Shown: positions 1 through 8,597 of the stretch, one piece after another
How the letters are laid out: every line of letters starts with the position of its first letter
Position numbering within the stretch: the first letter of the stretch is position 1
From: Brooklawnia cerclae
Lineage (GTDB): Bacteria; Actinomycetota; Actinomycetes; Propionibacteriales; Propionibacteriaceae
DNA: 64,000 bases
Direction of reading: 5' to 3'
Assembly: GCF_011758645.1 (NCBI RefSeq)
Contig: NZ_JAAMOZ010000001.1
Coordinates: 2,790,001 to 2,854,000 of the forward strand
Program-made: the position numbers and the translations under genes
The notes under the pieces: model-generated
The model's database searches: none
What the model was told of the DNA's origin: nothing
The model's input: the letters and a program-made list of their open reading frames with translations, nothing else

Positions 1-60
1 TTCACCCTGGCCCTGCCGGGCGGCTCGGATGCGCACCCTTCTCGAAGCTCATAGAGACAG

Positions 61-247
61 AACAATGGCGACGCCTCCCGGGGTCGACAGGGGAGACGGA
101 GTAGGACTGAGACCTGCTCGGAAGCGAGGTCGTCCGCGACGGTCTGCGCGCTCTGTTCGCCCGCGAGCAAACCGTCGAGACCTGGCTGCGCACCGAGGTC
201 ATCTCGCCGAGTTGCACGCGGCGACTCTCCGGGAACACGACTCGTGA
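61..247 (+). pseudogene. Decayed ParD-like antitoxin remnant
   Basis: A stretch near position 139-210 reads EVVRDGLRALFAREQTVETW, which resembles the middle of ribbon-helix-helix ParD antitoxins. The reading frame then has to change to reach the terminal HLAELHAATLREHDS and its stop at 245-247. In-frame stops lie upstream, so no intact gene is present. The stop overlaps the GTG start of the ParE-like fragment, the usual arrangement of a parDE operon. A frameshift plus 5' loss, or an internal deletion, would explain it. The identification rests on motif resemblance only. Confidence 0.4.
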
Positions 248-360
248 TCCGGAGGCTCGTCTACTCACCCCGCGCACGGCAGCAGCTCACCGACCTCTAC
301 CTCTGGATCGCGGAGCAATCCGGCTACCCCGACAGGGCCGAAGGCTATGTCTCCCGTCGC
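244..360 (+). pseudogene. Truncated ParE-like toxin (N-terminal fragment)
   Basis: Translation from GTG 244 gives VIRRLVYSPRARQQLTDLYL, followed by WIAEQSGYPDRAEGYVSR. This is the typical start of RelE/ParE toxins (beta strand, then the first two helices). Family members are about 90-100 residues, but only about 36 family-like residues are present. Similarity stops near 355, where the 3' end of the convergent WYL regulator begins. The open frame continues to 720 only as antisense to that regulator. The toxin's catalytic C-terminal strands are missing, so it should be inactive. Confidence 0.5.
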
Positions 361-368
361 GCTCAGAC

Positions 369-1319
369 TCACGAGCCCGCGTCCAGCAACCGCTGCCCGA
401 GGACGCGGACAGCCGTCCTCAACTCGGTTCCCTGCTCCACACGGAAGGCCACCGGAAGCTCGGCGAGCAGTTCGGCGTACCAGGCGGGGTCGCTGGTCGA
501 CCCGACCAGCCGACACCGGTGCTCGTCCACCGGTTCAAGGTGGCCGATCGAGCGCGGCAACCAGCTCACCTCGTCAACCGGGGCCTCGATCAGCACCCGG
601 GTCGGATACTCCCATCCGGCCGCCAGGCTCTCCTCCAGGACCTCGACGGGATCCAGGTCCGCCGGGAGGTCGAACCCCGTGTCGGTGACCTCGACGCTTC
701 GCACCCGGTCGAGCCGGTAGGTTCGCACGGCTCTGGTCTCGACCCGCACGCACACCAGATACCAGCGCCGCTGGCGGGCGACCACGCCCCACGGTTCGAT
801 CAGCCTCACCCGCTCGACGCCCGCCTCCGAGCGGTATCCGAGCCGTACGACACGACGCGCCGAGCATGCCTCGACCAGCGCGGCGGTGGTGGCCGCATCC
901 GGGCGCACCGCATGCCGATCGGGGACGGCGCGCGCCGTCCGGCGGACGGAGTAGGCCTGTGCCGCGACCGCCTCGGGCAGCGCGCGCAGGATCTTGGCCA
1001 GCGCGCTCCCCACGGGATCGGCGGTGTCGGTGGCGTCCCTGCCGGCGTCGAGGGCGACCATCACGAGCCCGAGCGCCTCGATCGCGCTGAAGACCAGCGG
1101 GGGCAGCCGCACGCCCCTGCCCACGGTGTAGCCGCCGTAGGGTCCGCGACGCGAGAGGATCGGTATCTCGGCCTCACGCAGGATGCCGACGTATCGGCGC
1201 GCCGCCCGCTCGGTCACGCCCAGGGCGGCGGCCAGCCGCTCGGCACTCACACCCGGGTTCGTCTGGATGACCTCCAGGGCGAGCAGCGCTCGGGCGGTCG
1301 GGCTGGACTCCGTGGGCAC
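369..1319 (-). CDS. WYL-domain transcriptional regulator (YafY/PafC-like)
   Basis: Protein of 316 aa. The N-terminus has a helix-turn-helix (about residues 5-60: GVSAERLAAALGVTERAARR), followed by a WYL domain (RLGYRSEAGVERVRLIEPWG, then the RRWYLVC core) and a C-terminal WCX-like extension. WYL domains are thought to sense ligands or nucleic acid and to control stress or DNA-damage genes. I chose GTG 1319 because GGGAG lies about 8 nt upstream and the HTH follows at once. A frame extending to 1541 exists but its N-terminal ~75 residues are low-complexity and overlap the divergent gene. It is divergent from the small gene at 1398, a possible target. Confidence 0.8.
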   Translation of the reverse strand: MPTESSPTARALLALEVIQTNPGVSAERLAAALGVTERAARRYVGILREAEIPILSRRGPYGGYTVGRGVRLPPLVFSAIEALGLVMVALDAGRDATDTADPVGSALAKILRALPEAVAAQAYSVRRTARAVPDRHAVRPDAATTAALVEACSARRVVRLGYRSEAGVERVRLIEPWGVVARQRRWYLVCVRVETRAVRTYRLDRVRSVEVTDTGFDLPADLDPVEVLEESLAAGWEYPTRVLIEAPVDEVSWLPRSIGHLEPVDEHRCRLVGSTSDPAWYAELLAELPVAFRVEQGTELRTAVRVLGQRLLDAGS

Positions 1320-1397
1320 GAGGACTCCCGAAAACTCGTCGAATGGGCCGGCACAATCCGGAAGTGGACTGTCCGGAACCGACTCTACGGTGTCGGC

Positions 1398-1676
1398 ATG
1401 ACCGAGAGAATCCTCTTTACCGCCGCCGTCGGGATTCCGCTCGTCCTGCCGCGGACGACCGTCCCCGACCCGCAGTCCACGCCACGACGGACCGGCTCCG
1501 CACGCGGGCCGTTCCGCGCATTCGTCCGGTGGCTCCGCCACCCACGACCCGTCCCATTGACGCAGTTACCGCCCGAGGTGCTCCGGGACGCCGATCCGGC
1601 CCTCCACGACAGCGTCATTCCCCTGCGAAGGGACTGGTACGGCGGGGACGCCCGCTACCACAGCCCCTACCACTGA
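1398..1676 (+). CDS. Small hypothetical protein
   Basis: Predicted 92-aa protein starting MTERILFTAAVGIPLVLPRT, Arg/Pro-rich, ending in an aromatic, His-containing tail (RRDWYGGDARYHSPYH). There is no recognisable domain and no convincing signal peptide or membrane segment. It is transcribed divergently from the WYL regulator with a 78-bp gap, and that spacing is the main reason to accept it. The 3' half has no competing gene on the other strand. Function unknown; it could be a regulated target of the WYL protein or a spurious frame. Confidence 0.4.
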   Translation: MTERILFTAAVGIPLVLPRTTVPDPQSTPRRTGSARGPFRAFVRWLRHPRPVPLTQLPPEVLRDADPALHDSVIPLRRDWYGGDARYHSPYH

Positions 1677-1772
1677 CCGACCCCGTCCCCGGTGGCAGCA
1701 AGCGCGCGGCCGCCGGGGACGGACAGGGGTTGCCCCCGGCCTGCCCACGCTCTCGCCGGCGAGCAGTTGGCG

Positions 1773-1796
1773 AACCGTATGAACACTCCTACGGTT
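1773..1796. promoter_or_regulatory. Inverted repeat, candidate TetR operator
   Basis: Perfect 7-bp arms AACCGTA and TACGGTT separated by 10 bp, about 50 bp upstream of the TetR start at 1845. Position and symmetry suit an autoregulatory site for the TetR/Acg operon. Inferred from symmetry only. Confidence 0.45.
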
Positions 1797-1844
1797 GGAA
1801 ACCGCGAGTTTACTTCACGTCATACGAGTGCAGCCAGGTGGGTC

Positions 1845-2507
1845 ATGGGACAGGAAGAACGCCGTCAGCAGAGCATGGAACTCAAGAAGCGTGACATCGT
1901 GGACGCCGCCGAGAGGGTCTTCTTCTCGAAGGGCTACCAGAGCTCCTCGATGAACGAGGTGGCCAAGGATGCGGAGTTCAGCAAGCGCACCGTCTACACG
2001 TATTTCACCAGCAAGGAGCAGATCTACTTCGAGATCATGATCCGGGGCTACCGGTTGCTCCTCGACAGGCTCGAACGCGATCTGCGGGAGACGAACCCTG
2101 CCGACGCGCTTCAGGAACTGCGCTGCATCTTCCTCACGTTGTTCAGCTTCGGCCAGGATCATCCCGACCACTTCCGGGCGATCATGGACTACGAGACGAA
2201 GGGTTCGGACAACAGGCCGGGTGTCCCGGACGAATCCCGGGACGAGTGCTATCGGCTGGGCGAGCAGTTGTTCGGCCACCTCGCCCACGCGCTGGCCCGC
2301 GGCCGTGCCGAGGGAACGTTCAGCGATGTGGCCGATTGCGGATCGGCCGCGTTGACCCTGTGGGCATGCGCGATCGGGGTGCTCAACACCGCACTCAAGA
2401 AGGCCTCCTACCTCGAGGGCTACCACCACGTCGACCCGGACGAGTTCGTCGCCAGTTCGTTCGACATGATCACGCGCCTGATCAGCACCGGCGGCGATCC
2501 GGCATGA
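1845..2507 (+). CDS. TetR/AcrR family transcriptional regulator
   Basis: Protein of 220 aa. The N-terminal TetR HTH spans about residues 12-60, with RDIVDAAERVFFSKGYQSSS and the recognition helix region AEFSKRTVYTYFTSKEQIYF. The C-terminal ligand domain is divergent, as usual. ATG 1845 is preceded by AGGTGG at a suitable distance and leaves a normal ~10-residue lead before the HTH, whereas the upstream start at 1692 would add unlikely residues across the candidate operator. The stop overlaps the ATG of the nitroreductase-like gene by 4 bp, so the two are translationally coupled and the regulator probably controls that gene. Confidence 0.85.
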   Translation: MGQEERRQQSMELKKRDIVDAAERVFFSKGYQSSSMNEVAKDAEFSKRTVYTYFTSKEQIYFEIMIRGYRLLLDRLERDLRETNPADALQELRCIFLTLFSFGQDHPDHFRAIMDYETKGSDNRPGVPDESRDECYRLGEQLFGHLAHALARGRAEGTFSDVADCGSAALTLWACAIGVLNTALKKASYLEGYHHVDPDEFVASSFDMITRLISTGGDPA

Positions 2508-3700
2508 ACCGCAAGGTGATCAAAGTGGCGCTGATCGTGGTGGCGATCCTCGTCGGCATCTGTCTGCTCGCGGTGAGCGCGCTCATGGCGATCAGCGGAG
2601 CCTGGACGAGGCGGACGTACCTGGAACCCTGGGGCAGGGACTACGCGTCCTCGCACGCCGATCCCCGGGTGCGCCTGGTCGCCACGGGCCTGCTGGCGGC
2701 GAGCAATCACAACATGCAGCCCTGGCTGATCAGGCTCGACGAGGACGACGCGTCGTCGTTCCTCCTGTACGCCGACAGCTCCCGGATGACCCCGCAGGTC
2801 GATCCGGAGGCACGTCAGCTGATGATCTCGCAGGGAACCTTCCTGGAGTACGTCGCCGTGGCGGGCGAGCACGAGGGCTGGGACGTGCGGATCGACCTCT
2901 TCCCCGACGGCCAGTACGACGAGGACCACCTTGCCGAGAGCATGAACGAGACGCCGGTCGCCAGGGTCACGCTGTCGGCGGCGGAGGCACATGACGCCCC
3001 CCTGTTCGACGCCACCTTCCTGCCGGACACCAACCGGGCGGCCTACGAGCCCCAGGCGCTGTCCCCGGAGCAGGTCGCCACCCTCGAAGCACTTCCGGAA
3101 CAGGACGACGAGGGGACGGTGTCCGTCCTCCAGGACGACACCGATGTGCGGACGATCGGCCAGTACGCGATGCGCGCCGCCACGATCGAGGCGGGCGTGG
3201 CCCGGGTGATGGACGAGGGCAACGCCATCTTCAGGGCCAACGAACGTCAGAAGAACCTCTACCGCTACGGCTATTCCGTCGAGGGACAGGGCACGACCGG
3301 GCTGATGAAGCACATCCTGCAGGGGTTGCTCACCCTGCGTCCGTCGCTCAACACCGGCCCGGCGGCGTCCGAGAACTTCATCCGGAGCACACAGACCTCC
3401 GTGGACGCCACCCCCGCCTACGCGATGATCGTGACCGACGACAACAGCCGGCGCGCGCAGGTGGAGAGCGGCATGCTCTACAGCCGGCTCGTCCTCACCG
3501 GGCACACCCTCGGCCTGGCGATGCAGCCCCTCAGCCAGGTGCTGGAGGAGTATCCCGAGATGCGTGTGCCCCACGACGAGTTCCAGGCGCTGTATGCACC
3601 CGACGGGGGCACGGTGCAGATGGTGTTCCGCGTGGGGCAGCCCACCGAGAACGTGCCGGTGAGCATGCGGCGCGACGTCATGGACCTGATCGAGGGCTGA
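2504..3700 (+). CDS. Membrane-anchored Acg-type nitroreductase-like flavoprotein
   Basis: Protein of 398 aa. An N-terminal transmembrane anchor (about residues 5-30, VIKVALIVVAILVGICLLAV) precedes a nitroreductase-fold region with ASNHNMQPWLIRL (about residues 65-77), the motif typical of the Acg family of FMN-binding oxidoreductases. The C-terminal half contains LTGHTLGLAMQPLSQVLEEY, which matches the second half of these proteins. Acg proteins of mycobacteria are duplicated nitroreductase folds that may bind rather than turn over flavin. It overlaps the TetR gene by 4 bp. The substrate is unknown; a stress- or redox-related role is inferred. Confidence 0.75.
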   Translation: MNRKVIKVALIVVAILVGICLLAVSALMAISGAWTRRTYLEPWGRDYASSHADPRVRLVATGLLAASNHNMQPWLIRLDEDDASSFLLYADSSRMTPQVDPEARQLMISQGTFLEYVAVAGEHEGWDVRIDLFPDGQYDEDHLAESMNETPVARVTLSAAEAHDAPLFDATFLPDTNRAAYEPQALSPEQVATLEALPEQDDEGTVSVLQDDTDVRTIGQYAMRAATIEAGVARVMDEGNAIFRANERQKNLYRYGYSVEGQGTTGLMKHILQGLLTLRPSLNTGPAASENFIRSTQTSVDATPAYAMIVTDDNSRRAQVESGMLYSRLVLTGHTLGLAMQPLSQVLEEYPEMRVPHDEFQALYAPDGGTVQMVFRVGQPTENVPVSMRRDVMDLIEG

Positions 3701-3725
3701 GGCGGCGAGCCCTCACGAGGGCACA

Positions 3726-3756
3726 GCGCTGGGGCCGGGTGGTCCGGCCCCAGCGC
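3726..3756. terminator. Strong hairpin between convergent genes
   Basis: A 13-bp perfect GC-rich stem, GCGCTGGGGCCGG with CCGGCCCCAGCGC, closes a 5-nt loop. It sits between the stop of the Acg-type gene (3700) and the stop of ohr (3796), which converge. There is no clear T-run, but high-GC actinobacterial terminators often lack one. Likely a bidirectional terminator. Confidence 0.65.
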
Positions 3757-3795
3757 GTCGCGGTCACCGACAGGCGGCCGGCCGCATGCGAGTCG

Positions 3796-4221
3796 TCAGT
3801 CCTCGACGACCGAGATCGTGACGTCGATGTTGCCGCGGGTCGCGTTCGAGTACGGGCACACCTGGTGAGCCGCGTCGGCCAGCGCCTGGGCCTGGTCGTG
3901 CGGCAGGTCGGGGATGGTCACCTCGAGTTCGACGGCCAGCTGGAACCCGCCCTGGCCGTTGGGGCCGATGTGGACGCGTCCCCCGACGCTCGAGTCGGTG
4001 ACCTTGACCTTCTGCGAGCGCGCGACCGCCTGCAGCGCGGAGTGGAAGCAGGCGGCGTAGCCGGCCGCGAACAGCTCTTCGGGGTTGGCGCCCTGGCCGG
4101 AGCCGCCCATCGACTGCGGGATCGCCAGGTCGAGGTCGACGCGGCCGTCGGTCGTGCGAACGTGGCCGTTGCGGCCCTCGCCGGTCGACAGTGCTTCGGC
4201 GGTGTAGAGAATGGTCTCCAT
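3796..4221 (-). CDS. ohr: Organic hydroperoxide resistance protein Ohr
   Basis: Protein of 141 aa, normal length for Ohr in the OsmC superfamily. It reduces organic hydroperoxides using a pair of cysteines. Both are present: Cys58 in NPEELFAAGYAACFHSAL and Cys122 in HQVCPYSNATRGN, each in the canonical Ohr context. It follows ohrR on the same strand with a 67-bp gap, and GGAAGGGACG lies before its ATG. The standard ohrR-ohr arrangement and the operator upstream of ohrR support derepression by organic peroxides. Confidence 0.95.
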   Translation of the reverse strand: METILYTAEALSTGEGRNGHVRTTDGRVDLDLAIPQSMGGSGQGANPEELFAAGYAACFHSALQAVARSQKVKVTDSSVGGRVHIGPNGQGGFQLAVELEVTIPDLPHDQAQALADAAHQVCPYSNATRGNIDVTISVVED

Positions 4222-4288
4222 TGTTTCGTCCCTTCCGGATCGAACTGTGTGGTGCGGGTTGTGGTGAGTGTGGATCTCGTGGTGCGGG

Positions 4289-4717
4289 TCAGGGCCTGAC
4301 GAGGACGCGCAGCCGCCGGATCAGGTCGTCGGCCTGCTCCCGCGTGATCGACAGCCGTTCGCCGAGGCATCTCGGCACATCGGCCAGTTCGTCGCGCAGC
4401 GCCGCGCCCGCGTCCGTGAGCCCGATCGCGACGACGCGCTCGTCGTCCGCGCTGCGCGCCCGGGTGATCAGCCCTCGGGTCTCCAGCCGCTTGAGCAGCG
4501 GCGAGAGCGTGCCCGAGTCGAGCCCGAGCAGGGAGCCCAGCCGCCCCACCGTCAGATCGTCCTCGCTCCACAGGGCGACGAGCACGAGGTACTGGGTGTA
4601 ACTGAGCGACCACGGGGCGAGGAGTTCCCGGTAGACCTGCCCGATCCGCCGGTCGGCCGAGTAGACGGCGAAGCACAGCATCGGGTCGATGGCTGCTGCG
4701 GCGGGCGACTGGGTCAT
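4289..4717 (-). CDS. ohrR: MarR-family organic peroxide sensor OhrR
   Basis: Protein of 142 aa. It has the MarR winged helix (LTVGRLGSLLGLDSGTLSPL, then LLKRLETRGLITR and the DDERVV wing). The sensor cysteine is Cys15 in PMLCFAVYSA, with tyrosines at 29 and 40, as in the one- and two-Cys OhrR proteins, where the Cys thiolate is oxidised by organic peroxides and the repressor leaves DNA. It is transcribed ahead of ohr. A 25-bp palindrome lies just upstream of its start. Confidence 0.93.
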   Translation of the reverse strand: MTQSPAAAAIDPMLCFAVYSADRRIGQVYRELLAPWSLSYTQYLVLVALWSEDDLTVGRLGSLLGLDSGTLSPLLKRLETRGLITRARSADDERVVAIGLTDAGAALRDELADVPRCLGERLSITREQADDLIRRLRVLVRP

Positions 4718-4727
4718 GTGACAATGA

Positions 4728-4752
4728 TTGCACGCAATTCAATTGTGCACAA
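4728..4752. promoter_or_regulatory. OhrR operator candidate
   Basis: An imperfect AT-rich palindrome with half-sites TTGCACGCAATT and AATTGTGCACAA around a central C, starting 11 bp upstream of the ohrR ATG. OhrR operators are AT-rich dyads containing AATT elements, and the site stands out in a GC-rich neighbourhood. It probably autoregulates ohrR-ohr. Confidence 0.65.
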
Positions 4753-4805
4753 CTAAAATTCTCCGACCATCCCACCCACGGACACTCGACTCGACCCGCA
4801 GCCGG

Positions 4806-5771
4806 TCAGTATGCCGCGAGCTGTCGTTCGATGTCGCCGATCTTCAACCGGAGTTCGCGTTGAAGGCGCTTGTCCTGCTCGGACGATGCCACGACGCTCG
4901 CGTTCACCGCACGAGTGCTCGCGTCCACGCCTGCGACGGCAGCAGTGATCCCCCGCTCCGCCTGTTTGAGCGACGAGGCCAGCGCGCCCACCGAGGCGGA
5001 GATCGCGCCGCCCATCCGGCTGACCGCTTGTTCAAGGTTGGCGAACCCCTCGATGACGGCTGCGGTCGTGCGCCGCTGTTCCCAGATCTGGGCGAACACG
5101 GGGTGGCATTGCGCGTCATAGACGACCGGTGCGAGACGCCGGATCTGCGATGTGGCCGCCCGCGCCGCCTCGCTCGTGTCGATCTCCACCGGGAAGGGCG
5201 CCAGCGCCTCCGTCCCGCCGAACGAACGGTACCGACCGATCGCGTGGACGTAGTCCCCGGATAGGACACCCAGCCTGGACAGGGTGCGGTTGTACTCGCC
5301 CAGCGCCGCGTAGGCGCCCTCGATGCTCGCCCAGAACGGCGAATAGGCACCGTTGCGGTAGTGCTGTTGTGCATCGACCCCGCCCTGACGCGCCTGTGCC
5401 AGCCAACCGGGCAGGTTGCCGAACGCCTCGACCGCCTCGGCCGAGACGCGCTCCGCGCGGGCCTTCTCGACAGCCATCTCATTGAGCCGGACCCGCTCCG
5501 CCTCCGCCTCCTGTAGGGCGGCGGCCGCCCGAGCAGCCCGATTCGTCTTGTTGGCCCCGCTCAGTTCCGCGATGAGGCCGATCACCACCGCAGCGGCCAC
5601 GATCACGACCATCACGCGCAGATAGCCGAACCAGAACTGGCCCGGCGTGTCCAGGATGAGGATGTAGACACCCAGCCATCCCCCGAGGACAGGCAGCGCA
5701 CCCCACCAGGCCGCCTGAAACCCCCACGCAAGTGCATCGAACACAGCCTTGACAACCTGTTTCCCCCCCAT
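4806..5771 (-). CDS. Membrane protein with C-terminal coiled-coil region, unknown function
   Basis: Protein of 321 aa that I do not recognise as a named family. Two hydrophobic segments near the N-terminus (about residues 14-40 and 47-70, WWGALPVLGGWLGVYILILD and YLRVMVVIVAAAVVIGLIAE) are followed by an Ala/Glu-rich helix (ALQEAEAERVRLNEMAVEKA) and a mostly helical domain ending in basic heptad-like stretches (DKRLQRELRLKIGDIERQLA). ATG 5771 was chosen because membrane segments start soon after; the longer frame to 6242 runs antisense-like through ogt. It may be a cytoplasm-facing scaffold. No link to its neighbours is evident. Confidence 0.7.
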   Translation of the reverse strand: MGGKQVVKAVFDALAWGFQAAWWGALPVLGGWLGVYILILDTPGQFWFGYLRVMVVIVAAAVVIGLIAELSGANKTNRAARAAAALQEAEAERVRLNEMAVEKARAERVSAEAVEAFGNLPGWLAQARQGGVDAQQHYRNGAYSPFWASIEGAYAALGEYNRTLSRLGVLSGDYVHAIGRYRSFGGTEALAPFPVEIDTSEAARAATSQIRRLAPVVYDAQCHPVFAQIWEQRRTTAAVIEGFANLEQAVSRMGGAISASVGALASSLKQAERGITAAVAGVDASTRAVNASVVASSEQDKRLQRELRLKIGDIERQLAAY

Positions 5772-5853
5772 GGGAGGAGTCTGCCACAGCCGGATCACAG
5801 AGCCTGCCGCCGATCTCACCCAGGGAGAAAGCTGCGGGCCGAGACGAATGCGG

Positions 5854-6381
5854 TCATGCCTCCGGTTGGATGGCTCGCTCGCGTCGTAGCAGGCTCCGCT
5901 TGACGGACACTCCCCACGCGAAGCCCGCCAGCCCCCCGTTCGCGGCGACCACCCGATGGCAGGGGACGAAGAGCCCGCAGGGATTCCGGGCGCACGCCCC
6001 GGCGACGGCACGCGCACCGTTCGGCCTTCCCAGCGCCGCGGCCAGCTCGCCGTAGCCGACGACGGTTCCCGGCGCGATGTCGCGCAGGCGCTCCCAGACC
6101 TGGATCTGGAGGGGCGTCCCGCGCAGGACGACGGGCACGGACGCCGCCGTCGCCAGATCACCGCCGTAGTAGGCACGCACCGCCGCGGCCGCTCGCGTCG
6201 CATCGGTGTCGGATGCGCCGTGGGAAGCATCAGGATCGACAAGGTCGTCCAGATGCGCGCGCCGGGCGAGTGCCGCCGCGTCGTCGTCCCAGCCCGATGC
6301 GAGCACCGAGCCCTGGGCGTCCTCGATCACCGTGAACGGCCCGTCGGGGGTGTCGACGGTCTGGATCCGCACTGTTGTCAT
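5854..6381 (-). CDS. ogt: Methylated-DNA--[protein]-cysteine S-methyltransferase
   Basis: Protein of 175 aa that repairs O6-alkylguanine by suicidal transfer of the alkyl group to a cysteine. The acceptor is Cys141 in FVPCHRVV, and the DNA-binding HTH is [20 protein letters not shown], with the nucleotide-flipping Arg in RAV. The ATG at 6381 overlaps the stop of the upstream Ada-AlkA gene by 4 bp, so the two are co-transcribed as an alkylation-repair operon. The 20 extra residues offered by the longer frame are antisense-like and were dropped. Confidence 0.93.
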   Translation of the reverse strand: MTTVRIQTVDTPDGPFTVIEDAQGSVLASGWDDDAAALARRAHLDDLVDPDASHGASDTDATRAAAAVRAYYGGDLATAASVPVVLRGTPLQIQVWERLRDIAPGTVVGYGELAAALGRPNGARAVAGACARNPCGLFVPCHRVVAANGGLAGFAWGVSVKRSLLRRERAIQPEA

Positions 6382-7871
6382 GGGTGTTGTCCCTTCTGTG
6401 TCGAGGCACGCCACAGGTGCATCGTGAGGTAGCTGCGCCACGGGGCGACGGGTGCCACCTGCCGGGCGATCGCGAGTTCGCTGTCACCGAGTCCGGTGCG
6501 CCGGGCCCCGGCCCGCATCGCGGCGTCGCTGGTCAGCAGGACGTCGGGATGCCCGAGGAGCCGCATCGCGAGGTAGTCCACGGTCCATGGGCCGACTCCC
6601 TTGACGGGGCGCAGGGTCTCGGCGAGGCTCTCGCGGGTGTCGTCGACGCCGAGTTCCAGGTCTCCGGCGGCCATCGCCTCGCACACCCGGACGACCGTGT
6701 CGATACGCGCCCGCGGGCCGGACAGGAAGTCCGCGCCGTCTTCCGCGATCGCCGAGGGGGCCGGGAACAGGCGGGTGACCTCGGGTCGGCCGTCGCCGCC
6801 GGTTCGGGCGATGCGGGACGGCAGGGGCTCGCCGAGGCCGTCGACGAGGCGCTGCAGATGGGTGCGTGCGGCGGCGACCGAGATCTGCTGACCGATCAGC
6901 GCCCGGACGATGGCCTCCTCCGGCCCGGCCGCCCCCGGAATCCGTATCCCGGGCGCGGCGGCGACCATCGGCGCCAGCCGCGGGTCGGCGGCAAGGGCGG
7001 CGTCCGCCCCTGCCGGGTCGGCGTCGAGATCCAGCAATCTGCGTACCCTGCTGACGACCACCGGGAGGTCGGCCAGATCCTCGACGCGCATCGACGCCTC
7101 CAACCGCGTCCCGGTGTCGACGATCTCGACGACGGCGGCCCGCCGGCCGATGCGCAGGCTCCGCCGATAGGAGTTCCCGGTCACCGACTCGAGGCCGTCC
7201 ACTGCGCGCGTCCCGAACCATCCGAACAGGCCCCTCACGTCGATCGGCTCCCGATACGGCAGGACGACGCGCACATCGCCGCCGAGCCCTTCGCCGTGCC
7301 CGGCCCGTCCCCCCGCTCGCGACCGCTCGCGGAGCTGGGTCGGGGACATCCCGAAGACCTCGGCGACAGTCTCGTTGAACTGCCGGATGCTGGCGAACCC
7401 AGCGGCGAACGCGAGATCGCTCATCCGCATCGTCGTCGAGACGATCAACTGCCGCGCCGTGTGCGCGCGGTGAGCCCGCGCCAGCGCGAGCGGCCCGGCG
7501 CCGAGCTCAGCAACCAGGACGCGTCCCAGCTGGCGCTCCGAGTAGCCCAGACGCCGGGCCAGTCCACTGACGCCCTCCCGCTCGACGACGCCGTCGGCGA
7601 TCAGCCGCATGGCTCGCGCAGCGACATCCTCGCGCAGGTTCCACGCGGGACTGCCCGGCATCGCCTCGGGCAGGCATCTCCGGCACGCCCGGTACCCCGC
7701 GAGATGGGCGGCCGCGCTCGTCGGGAAGAACTCGACGTTGGTGGGCTTCGGCGTCCGCGCGGGGCAGCTGGGACGACAGTAGATGCCGGTCGTGCGGACG
7801 GCCATGACGAACTGCCCGTCGAACCTGCGGTCACGGGAGGTGACCGCCCGGTAGCGCTCGTCGAAGTCCAT
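6378..7871 (-). CDS. alkA: Ada-AlkA fusion: AraC-type regulator / DNA-3-methyladenine glycosylase
   Basis: Protein of 497 aa with three modules. Residues 1-80 form an Ada zinc/methyl-acceptor domain with Cys32, 36, 63 and 66 ([17 protein letters not shown]), exactly the spacing of E. coli Ada Cys38/42/69/72. Residues ~85-190 are an AraC HTH. The rest is an AlkA glycosylase, with the helix-hairpin-helix [20 protein letters not shown] followed by the catalytic-Asp region SDAAM. It should both sense methylphosphotriesters and excise alkylated bases. Start at ATG 7871, because the Ada domain begins at once. Co-transcribed with ogt through a 4-bp overlap. Confidence 0.93.
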   Translation of the reverse strand: MDFDERYRAVTSRDRRFDGQFVMAVRTTGIYCRPSCPARTPKPTNVEFFPTSAAAHLAGYRACRRCLPEAMPGSPAWNLREDVAARAMRLIADGVVEREGVSGLARRLGYSERQLGRVLVAELGAGPLALARAHRAHTARQLIVSTTMRMSDLAFAAGFASIRQFNETVAEVFGMSPTQLRERSRAGGRAGHGEGLGGDVRVVLPYREPIDVRGLFGWFGTRAVDGLESVTGNSYRRSLRIGRRAAVVEIVDTGTRLEASMRVEDLADLPVVVSRVRRLLDLDADPAGADAALAADPRLAPMVAAAPGIRIPGAAGPEEAIVRALIGQQISVAAARTHLQRLVDGLGEPLPSRIARTGGDGRPEVTRLFPAPSAIAEDGADFLSGPRARIDTVVRVCEAMAAGDLELGVDDTRESLAETLRPVKGVGPWTVDYLAMRLLGHPDVLLTSDAAMRAGARRTGLGDSELAIARQVAPVAPWRSYLTMHLWRASTQKGQHP

Positions 7872-7966
7872 GCCGCAAGTCTCACACCGGGAAAGGCACA
7901 AAACTAGCGGAAATCGGACGCGGCACTGTGGCCGCACCCACCGTCGCTCCCCGGACCGGAACCGGG

Positions 7967-8557
7967 TCAGCCCTCGCCCCAGGGCAGCCCGTTCCACAAC
8001 TCGGGCCGGCGGGTGAGCTCGATCAGGCGATCCCCCAGTCTGCGGTACTCCGGCCCGTCGGCCGAGGCACCCCACAGCGGCGCGCTGTCGACACCGTCGG
8101 CGGCTGCGGTCACCAGGACGAGGACATCAGTCGGCAGACCGTCGGCGTCCAACTCCCTCCGGAGCTCCTCGGCATCGAGTCGCGCCAGTTCGGCGACCGC
8201 GGGAATGGTCATGAGCTGGGTGATGAGCGCGAGCGCCTTCCGGGCGGCGGCTTCGTCCTCGGCCGGGGTGAACAACGCCCGGACGTAGGCGCGGGTCAGT
8301 CGGCCCGGCATGGTGTCGTCGGGGTCGAGTTGGGAGACGATGTCGGAGCGAAACGACTGCAGCAGGTCGCGGGCGAGTTCGAGGAGCAGTTCGTCCTTGC
8401 TCGCGAAGTGATAGATCAGCCCTCCCTTGGAGACTCCGGCCAGGCGGGCCACATCGTCCAGGGATGCGTGGACGCCCCGGTTGCGGATGACCTCGCCCGC
8501 CGCGTCGAGCAGCAGTCGCCGGGTGTCCTCGGCCGATCGGCCCACGGTACGTCCCAC
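7967..8557 (-). CDS. TetR family regulator of the adjacent exporter
   Basis: Protein of 196 aa. The N-terminal TetR HTH ([20 protein letters not shown], then [20 protein letters not shown]) occupies about residues 13-60, followed by a TetR_C-like helical domain. It lies 40 bp downstream of the QacA-type exporter gene on the same strand, so it is probably co-transcribed. The near-perfect TetR operator upstream of that exporter (10131-10146) is its likely target. The inducer is presumably an exporter substrate. Confidence 0.88.
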   Translation of the reverse strand: MGRTVGRSAEDTRRLLLDAAGEVIRNRGVHASLDDVARLAGVSKGGLIYHFASKDELLLELARDLLQSFRSDIVSQLDPDDTMPGRLTRAYVRALFTPAEDEAAARKALALITQLMTIPAVAELARLDAEELRRELDADGLPTDVLVLVTAAADGVDSAPLWGASADGPEYRRLGDRLIELTRRPELWNGLPWGEG

Positions 8558-8597
8558 GGCTCCCCCTCCTCGGTGTCGGCGTGTCCTCCCGGCAACG

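Noticed and set aside
2420-3574. 384-aa minus-strand frame across the Acg-type gene
   Set aside because: Its His/Arg/Val/Leu-rich composition is typical of antisense frames, and the plus-strand protein has clear family motifs.
4806-6242. 478-aa minus-strand frame including upstream sequence
   Set aside because: The first ~157 residues run antisense-like through ogt; only the portion from ATG 5771 has membrane and helical features.
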